16,723 nucleotides of DNA from Chrysochromulina tobinii (lineage: Eukaryota > Haptophyta > Prymnesiales > Chrysochromulinaceae). This document shows, in pieces, positions 1 through 4,522 of the stretch. The first letter of the stretch is position 1. Every line of letters starts with the position of its first letter. A program made the translations under genes and the position numbers. Where the stretch lies: NCBI GenBank assembly GCA_001275005.1, contig JWZX01000978.1, forward strand, positions 1-16,723, in the 5' to 3' direction. The notes beneath the pieces were generated by a model. The model saw only the letters and a program-made list of their open reading frames with translations. It searched no databases and had not been told where the DNA came from.

Positions 1-150
1 GTCCGCAGCCAACACCTTGACGTCGGTGAGGCGGCCATCGCGAAATTTGGCGATGGTGCTAGGCTTCTCGGCGAGGCCGCCCACGAGCTCGATCGATGCG
101 GCGGAGGGTGCGTCGGCGGAAGCCCGGGCGCGCTTGCGAGCGGGCGGCAT
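1..150 (-). CDS. BTB-Kelch family protein, N-terminal fragment (paralogue of 922-2625), cut by left edge
   Basis: The minus strand reads 50 codons from an ATG at 150-148 to the window edge without a stop. The product starts MPPARKRARASADAPSAAS and follows the N-terminus of the complete BTB-Kelch protein at 922-2625, with three differences in 50 residues: A32T, E45K and V47L. The conserved part ends inside the first strand of the BTB fold (RDGRLTDVKV). The basic PPARKRARA stretch could be a nuclear localisation signal. The rest of the gene lies outside the window, so it is unknown whether it is intact. By homology it would be a substrate adaptor of a Cullin-3 ubiquitin ligase. Coding conservation and the shared flanks support a real gene start. 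Confidence 0.8.
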   Translation of the reverse strand, partial: MPPARKRARASADAPSAASIELVGGLAEKPSTIAKFRDGRLTDVKVLAAD

Positions 151-659
151 AAAATGGTGGGCGAGGACAGATGAGAAGACAAAGAGTCATAAGTTTCGTC
201 ACTGATCAGGGGCGCGCGACACGACTAATCCGGCGGACGCCTTCACCCCGTCCGAGCCGTTCGCTATCGGGGACGCGAGGACACTCCCGCGCGGTCAGCC
301 GCCACGCCCGCGGCGCGAGCTCTGTGGTGGATGAGCGACGGGGGAGGCGTCATGCCTCATGCGGTCATCATGGGAGTCAGACGACGAAGCCGAGCGCGCT
401 GCCACGGCGAGCGCATGCCCGCCCGCCCGCCCCGCCCCGCGCCCGCGCGCCGCGCGTGGACGGCCGCGCGAGTGTAGTTTGCGCTCCCTTCAAGTTCATT
501 TTTCTGCACAGTCTGTGCTGCGGTGGCGACACTCGAGAGGCGGTTACACCCCCCCCCAATGCTAGTCTGTGCTGCGGTGGCGACACTCGAGAGGCGCACA
601 TCACAGGAGCTCGCTAGCAAGGCCGCCCATGCCCATCCAACGCCCATCCCCATCCGTCT
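151..659 (-). promoter_or_regulatory. Upstream region of the left-edge BTB-Kelch gene
   Basis: No convincing gene is seen here. The region is the presumed promoter and 5' leader of the minus-strand gene that starts at 150, and its sequence is shared with 2626-3127. Several open frames cross it, but they survive in both copies only as DNA, with stops and length changes between copies. A nine-base C run lies near 549-557, and a C-rich repeat of the type CCCATCC lies near 626-656 (G-rich on the minus strand). No clear TATA box was found. Confidence 0.5.
510..596. repeat. Internal tandem repeat (33 bp x 2) found only in copy A
   Basis: The 33-bp string beginning AGTCTGTGCTGCGGTGGCGA occurs at 510-542 and again, identically, at 564-596, separated by 21 bp that contain the C run. 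The repeat period is 54 bp. Copy B has this string once (near 3029-3060), so the extra unit was gained in copy A, or lost from copy B, after the segmental duplication. Confidence 0.9.
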
Positions 660-671
660 TCAGCGCCCCGG
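660..671 (-). pseudogene. Stranded HtrA 3' tail (last three codons and stop)
   Basis: On the minus strand these 12 bases read CCG GGG CGC TGA, that is P-G-R-stop. This is identical to the C-terminal codons of the HtrA gene at 3128-3139. The sequence beyond 671 is unrelated to HtrA. The fragment marks one breakpoint of the segmental duplication; it is a scar and has no function of its own. Confidence 0.75.
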
Positions 672-684
672 TACCAGTTGGTAC
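671..684. repeat. Short near-perfect palindrome at the duplication breakpoint
   Basis: GTACCA and TGGTAC form a 6-bp inverted repeat with two bases between them. It begins exactly where similarity to copy B ends, so it may mark the junction of the duplication. Confidence 0.5.
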
Positions 685-921
685 GAGCTCCCACCGCCAC
701 AGACGACAGAGGGGCGCGAAGAAAAACTAGACGACGAAACTGTTTGTTTCGTCCCAGTCACTTTAGCGCGCCGGGCCCGGTTTTAGGGCTGCCGCGACAC
801 AGTGACAGGGTAGACACACAAAGAAGAACCTCACAACCAAACCGAGTTCACCCCCGGTAGTCTTCCGGTTCGGGTGTCCCCGGTCCCGTCCTCCCGAGCT
901 CCGGAGCTGTTTCCCAAGTTC
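672..921. other. Gap between duplication copy A and the BTB-Kelch stop codon
   Basis: This is single-copy sequence in the window, presumably the 3' UTR and downstream flank of the minus-strand BTB-Kelch gene. It holds a perfect 8-bp inverted repeat, GACGAAAC (733-740) and GTTTCGTC (746-753), with a 5-nt loop, which could form a hairpin in RNA. No coding sequence is supported. Confidence 0.5.
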
Positions 922-2625
922 TCACATGAATACGGCACACTTGGATTTCGTCACTGCGCCAAGCGCCATGCTGGTAATTGCCGCCCACTCGTCCGTCACT
1001 GGATCGTACCGCTCGACGGAGCTGAGCTGGTTCTGGCCGTCACTGCCGCCCATCACATACAGCTTGCCGTCGATTGCTGCTGCCGCCGGACCGCCTCGTG
1101 CCGTGGACATCGGTGCGACTGCCTCCCAGGCATTCTCCGCCGGATCATACCGCTCAACGGAGCTGAACAGGTGTTGGCCGTCATAGCCGCCCATCACATA
1201 CAGCTTGCCGTCGATTGCTGCTGCCGCCGGAATGTTTCGTGCCATGGACATCGGTGCGACTGCCTCCCAGGCATTCTTCGCCGGATCATACCGCTCGACG
1301 GAGCTGAACCGGTGTTGGCCGTCATAGCCGCCCATCACATACAGCTTGCCGTTGATTGCTGCTGCCGCCGGATTGCTTCGTGCCGTGGACATCGGTGCGA
1401 CTGCCTCCCAGGCATTCTTCGCCGGATCGAACCGCTCGACAACGGAGCTGAACCGGTGTTGGCCGTCAGAGCCGCCCATCACATACAGCTTGCCGTCGAT
1501 TGCCGCCGCCGCCGGACAAAATCGTGCCGTGGACATCGGTGCGACTGCCTCCCAGGCATTCGTCACCGGATCGAACCGCTCGACGGAGCTGAGCCGGTTT
1601 TGGCCGTCATAGCCGCCCATCACATACAGCTTGCCGTCGATTGCCGCGGCCGCCGGAGCGCCTCGTGACGTGAACATCGACGCCAGTGCCTCCCAGGCGT
1701 TCGCCATGGAATCGTACCGGTAAAGGGTGGCCAACGCATCGCTCGCATTACGCCCGCCCACCATGTAGAGCTTCTCAAAGCCCATACGACGACGCGCCGA
1801 GTCGCCGTGCAGTGCGCCAAAAAAGGACCGGTTCAGCATCTGCAAGCCAGCAACGGTCAACAGGAGCGGCTCGTTGTGCACCGTCTCTTGCACAAACTCG
1901 CGACTCAGCAGCGGGAAGCGCACCAGCCGAAGCAGTGCCAGCGCGTCGTCCTCGGCGGGAGGAGGCGCCTGGGCGTGCAGCCACTTGACCGCTGCCGTGT
2001 ACACAGCCTCTTCACCAGCCACCTTGAGCCGGTCGGAGGCGAGCAGCGCACGCACAGTCTCTGCCGGCGTGCTCAGCCACGCGGGCGTCGCTGCGATCTG
2101 CTCAAAGTGGCGAGCCGCTGCCGACACCGCGTCAGCCGCGAGCTGGGTCAGACCCTGCCGGTCGGCGACGGCCCAGTAGGCGAGGGCAGTGGTCGCGCCC
2201 AGGTGCGCACTCATTGCCTTGGCCGCGGCGTCCACAAGGTGTGGAATCTGCAGATAGGCCGCCGCCTCGAGCACGACCATCAGCTCTGCCGCATCAGCGA
2301 CTGTGCAGCTCCCCGTGTAGATGAACTCGAGGCATGCGGCGAGCCCTTGCTTCGGGACGTCGGGCAGCGACAGCGGCCGGCCGGCTGTGTCCGCCCACCG
2401 CTCACCGGCTAGCAGGCGCTCAAAGTACTCCGAACCCGAGGTGATGCACAGGGCGTGAGCGTGGAAGGTGGTGCCGTCCGCCGCCACCACCTCCACGTCG
2501 GTGAGGCGACCATCGCGGAACTTGGCGATGGCGCTAGGCTTCTCGGCGAGGCCGCCCACGAGCTCGATCGATGCGGCGGAGGGTGCGTCGGCGGAAGCGC
2601 GGGCGCGCTTGCGAGCGGGCGGCAT
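922..2625 (-). CDS. BTB-BACK-Kelch protein, putative Cullin-3 ubiquitin ligase adaptor
   Basis: The product has 567 residues in one open frame with an ATG start. Residues 1-36 are a basic, Ala-rich leader (PPARKRARA). Residues about 37-138 are a BTB domain (LTDVEVVAADG, then FHAHALCITSGSEYF and LEFIYTG). Residues about 140-248 are a BACK domain. Residues about 285-550 hold six Kelch repeats of 47-48 residues, each with the VMGG core and a Y/F-D-P...W-E-A-V-A-P-M pattern, enough for a six-bladed beta-propeller. This is the usual length and order of KLHL proteins, in which BTB and BACK bind Cullin-3 and the propeller holds the substrate. The start is supported by its conservation in the paralogue at 1-150. 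The central Kelch repeats are unusually alike at both protein and DNA level. The family call is firm; the substrate cannot be inferred. Confidence 0.93.
   Translation of the reverse strand: MPPARKRARASADAPSAASIELVGGLAEKPSAIAKFRDGRLTDVEVVAADGTTFHAHALCITSGSEYFERLLAGERWADTAGRPLSLPDVPKQGLAACLEFIYTGSCTVADAAELMVVLEAAAYLQIPHLVDAAAKAMSAHLGATTALAYWAVADRQGLTQLAADAVSAAARHFEQIAATPAWLSTPAETVRALLASDRLKVAGEEAVYTAAVKWLHAQAPPPAEDDALALLRLVRFPLLSREFVQETVHNEPLLLTVAGLQMLNRSFFGALHGDSARRRMGFEKLYMVGGRNASDALATLYRYDSMANAWEALASMFTSRGAPAAAAIDGKLYVMGGYDGQNRLSSVERFDPVTNAWEAVAPMSTARFCPAAAAIDGKLYVMGGSDGQHRFSSVVERFDPAKNAWEAVAPMSTARSNPAAAAINGKLYVMGGYDGQHRFSSVERYDPAKNAWEAVAPMSMARNIPAAAAIDGKLYVMGGYDGQHLFSSVERYDPAENAWEAVAPMSTARGGPAAAAIDGKLYVMGGSDGQNQLSSVERYDPVTDEWAAITSMALGAVTKSKCAVFM
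1051..1761 (-). repeat. Five in-frame DNA repeats of 141-144 bp coding for Kelch blades
   Basis: The string CATCACATACAGCTTGCCGT recurs at 1051, 1192, 1333, 1477 and 1618. Spacings are 141, 141, 144 and 141 bp, and a more diverged unit ends at 1761. The 144-bp unit codes for an extra valine (SSVVERF where the others have SSVERF/Y). High identity extends across most of each unit, including silent positions, which points to recent unit duplication or gene conversion. Confidence 0.93.
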
Positions 2626-3139
2626 GAAAAGGTGGGCGAGGAAAGCAGGGAGAACTCTCTGTCGGAGAAAAAAAAGACGTGCGCTGTCAGAAGTTTCGTC
2701 ACTGATCTGGGGCGCGCGACACGACTGATCCGGCGGACACCTTCACCCCGTCCGAGCCGTTCGCTATCGGGGACGCGCGGACACTCCCGCGCGGTCAGCC
2801 GCCACGCCCGCGGCGCGAGCTCTGTAGTGGATGTGGCGCCATGTGTGCAATGGCCATGTGGGACGGGGGAGGCGTCATGCTCATGCGGTAGCATGGGAGT
2901 CAGACGACGAAGCCGAGCGCGCTGCCACGGCGAGCGCATGCCCGCCCGCCCCGCCCCACGCCCGCGCGCCGCTCGTGGACGGCCGCGCGAGTGTAGTTTG
3001 CGCTCCCTTCAAGTTCAATTTTTCTGCACAGTCTGTGCTGCGGTGGCGACACTCGAGAGCCGCACATCACAGGAGCTCGCTATAGCAAGGCCGCTCATGC
3101 CCATCCAATGCCCATCCCCATCCGTCTTCAGCGCCCCGG
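2476..3139. repeat. Segmental tandem duplication, copy B
   Basis: This is the partner of positions 1-671. It runs from within the first BTB codons through the upstream region of the BTB-Kelch gene to the last three codons of the HtrA gene. Relative to copy A it has about 25 extra bases near 2833-2866, containing GCCATGTG twice (2838-2845 and 2853-2860), and a different stretch near 2640-2690. It lacks the second 54-bp unit of copy A. Confidence 0.92.
2626..3127 (-). promoter_or_regulatory. Gap between HtrA stop and BTB-Kelch start; BTB-Kelch upstream region
   Basis: Both flanking genes are on the minus strand, so this stretch holds the HtrA 3' UTR followed by the BTB-Kelch promoter and leader. 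It is shared with copy A (151-659). An A-run (near 2669-2676) and a C-rich CCCATCC tract (near 3097-3127) are visible. No TATA box or separate gene is convincing. Open frames crossing it run into the Kelch gene out of frame and are rejected. Confidence 0.5.
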
Positions 3140-4324
3140 CAGAGCCTGGAAGGTCTGTCGCTCCTCGGCGTCGATGCGCAGCGTCAGCGTCCTGCCGCTG
3201 CCGCCGCCCGCGCCGGGCCGAAGGAGCTTGAGTGCAAACGAGCAGGTCTCGCCAGGGCGGGGTAGCACCTGGTGGATCTCGTCCGTCGTCCCGATCTGCT
3301 TGCCGTCCACTTCGATCAGGAGGTCGCCCGGCTCGATGCCTCCCCGCGCGGCCGGCGAGCCAGGCACCACATTGTACACCTGCACGAGCCGAGGCGCGCT
3401 ATGGTGAGCACTTGCATGCAAGGCGAGCGGGTGGTAACGCCGCTCTGGATTGTACACCTGAACGAGCGTCTTCTTGTCGAAGGAGAACTCTCGCTGGAAG
3501 TTGCGCGGTGCGGGCTGCACGAGCGCGCCGAGCCCAAGGAAGGAGCGACGCACGCGCCCATGCTCCATGAGCTCCGAGACGACCCACTCGGCCGTTGCGG
3601 CGGGGACTGAAAAGGAGATGTTCTGCGCCCCGGCGATGATGGCCGTGTTCACACCCACCACGTTGCCTTTGCTGTCCATGAGGGGTCCGCCAGAGTTGCC
3701 CGGGTTGAGCGTCACGTCGGACTGCACGATGCCCTCAATCAGCCGGCCGTCCTTGGCACGCATGCTCCGCCCGATGGCCGAGACCACGCCCGCGCTCACC
3801 GTCGACTGGAAGCCAAGAGGATTCCCAATCGCGACGACGAGCTGTCCGACACGGAGGCCGCGCGGGCTGAGCGTGGCGAAGGGCAGACCCGACTGGTCGA
3901 CACGCAGCAAGGCCAGGTCGGTCGCGACATCGCGCCCGCGCACCGTCGCCGACAGCGAGCGGCCGTCCGTGAGCGTGACTGAGACACCCATGGCATCGCC
4001 CACCACGTGCGCATTGGTGAGCAAAAAGCCGTCGGGCGAGATCAAGAATCCACTCCCGGCACCCTGCGGGCGCCCGTCCGGCCCGGGGACGTTGATCGCG
4101 ACGACAGCATCGCCGATCCTTTCCACGACCCCCACGACGGCCTGCGAGTACGCATCAAGAGCTGCCAAGTCGGATGTACTCGTGCTCGTGCTCGCGTGAC
4201 GCGCCGCGAACGTAAGCAAGCGTGATTGTTGCTGGACGTGCGATGGCAGGAGCAGTTTTCGACCAGCCCGAGGAGCGAAGCGAGAGAGGGTGGTCGTCAT
4301 CATGGTCATCGAGATTGAGGGCAT
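3128..4324 (-). CDS. HTRA: HtrA/DegP-type serine protease, organelle-targeted, with one PDZ domain
   Basis: The open frame has 398 codons from an ATG at 4324. Residues 1-48 are rich in Arg, Ser, Thr and Leu with few acidic residues, as in a mitochondrial (or plastid) presequence. A trypsin-like protease domain spans about 65-245. The catalytic triad is complete: His106 in TNAHVV, Asp136 in ATDLAL and Ser211 in GNSGGPL. One PDZ domain follows (about 262-385), with PGSPAARGGIEPGDLL. The family degrades or refolds damaged proteins in organelles and the bacterial periplasm. Residues 290-315 interrupt the PDZ domain and are flanked by LVQVYN on both sides; they are probably an unspliced 78-bp intron (3380-3457), giving a mature mRNA for 372 residues. 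The gene shares an upstream gap with the divergent gene at 4523. Its last three codons are duplicated at 660-671. Confidence 0.93.
   Translation of the reverse strand: MPSISMTMMTTTLSRFAPRAGRKLLLPSHVQQQSRLLTFAARHASTSTSTSDLAALDAYSQAVVGVVERIGDAVVAINVPGPDGRPQGAGSGFLISPDGFLLTNAHVVGDAMGVSVTLTDGRSLSATVRGRDVATDLALLRVDQSGLPFATLSPRGLRVGQLVVAIGNPLGFQSTVSAGVVSAIGRSMRAKDGRLIEGIVQSDVTLNPGNSGGPLMDSKGNVVGVNTAIIAGAQNISFSVPAATAEWVVSELMEHGRVRRSFLGLGALVQPAPRNFQREFSFDKKTLVQVYNPERRYHPLALHASAHHSAPRLVQVYNVVPGSPAARGGIEPGDLLIEVDGKQIGTTDEIHQVLPRPGETCSFALKLLRPGAGGGSGRTLTLRIDAEERQTFQALPGR
3380..3457 (-). other. Probable 78-bp phase-0 GT-AG intron in the HtrA PDZ domain
   Basis: On the minus strand the insert begins at 3457 with GTGTACAAT directly after CAG and ends at 3380 with GTGCAG, after which GTGTACAAT occurs again. 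The donor falls exactly between codons 289 and 290. Removing 78 bp rejoins Q-V and gives an uninterrupted PDZ core (LVQVYNVVPGSPAA), as expected of HtrA proteins. A 19-bp direct repeat with one mismatch (3371-3389 and 3449-3467) brackets it. A CTCAC branch-site-like string lies about 30 nt before the acceptor. A perfect 12-bp palindrome, CTTGCATGCAAG (3411-3422), lies at its centre. The alternative is a translated 26-residue insertion, since the frame stays open. Confidence 0.65.
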
Positions 4325-4522
4325 CGCGCGAGATGGGAAACCGAGCGCCGTCTTTTAGCCAGGGGAAGTTCGAGAGAGACAGATGACTGACCAAAGTGGA
4401 GGACTGTGAACCGCAGTGAGAGAGCCTGGGGAACATGTAGTTCTCAGGCCTTTCCGTTTCCCGCGCTGAGGCGCCCCTGATGAGGGATGTAATTCGTGCC
4501 GTCGTTTCTCGTTGCGCAGAAG
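4325..4522. promoter_or_regulatory. Shared upstream gap between divergent HtrA and filamin-Kelch genes
   Basis: The two genes start 198 bp apart in opposite directions, so this gap must hold both leaders and probably a bidirectional promoter. No canonical TATA box is evident. The string TTTCTCGTTGCGCAG just before the filamin-gene ATG resembles a splice acceptor, so a short upstream non-coding exon is possible. Confidence 0.5.

Larger units (their letters stand above)
1..671. repeat. Segmental tandem duplication, copy A
   Basis: This stretch aligns with 2476-3139 at an offset of about 2470 bp. Long runs are identical or nearly so, for example the tracts around 216-320 and 440-510. The copy covers the start of a BTB-Kelch gene, its whole upstream region and the last three codons plus stop of an HtrA-type gene. 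Similarity stops at 671/3139. Copy A has an extra ~54-bp internal repeat unit and lacks an insertion found in copy B near 2833-2866. The left limit is the window edge, so the unit probably extends further. Confidence 0.92.

Noticed and set aside
171-617. 148-codon plus-strand frame in the duplicated upstream region
   Set aside because: The frame is not kept in copy B, and its product is Arg/Pro/His-rich without pattern. Similarity between copies is explained by the DNA duplication.
874-1668. 264-codon plus-strand frame with a Cys/His-rich repeat
   Set aside because: The repeats are the antisense image of the Kelch DNA repeats in the minus-strand gene. They look like a metal-binding repeat protein only because the units are nearly identical.
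1051-1761. CRISPR-like regular repeats
   Set aside because: The repeats are 141-144 bp long, keep the reading frame and encode Kelch blades; there are no spacers and the organism is eukaryotic.
2409-2939. 176-codon minus-strand frame spanning the BTB-Kelch start
   Set aside because: It overlaps the BTB coding region in another frame, has low-complexity content and is not preserved in copy A.
4496-4522. Nine upstream codons of the filamin-Kelch frame
   Set aside because: They begin at GTG, which is not a usual eukaryotic start. The ATG at 4523 has a good context and leads directly into the first filamin repeat.
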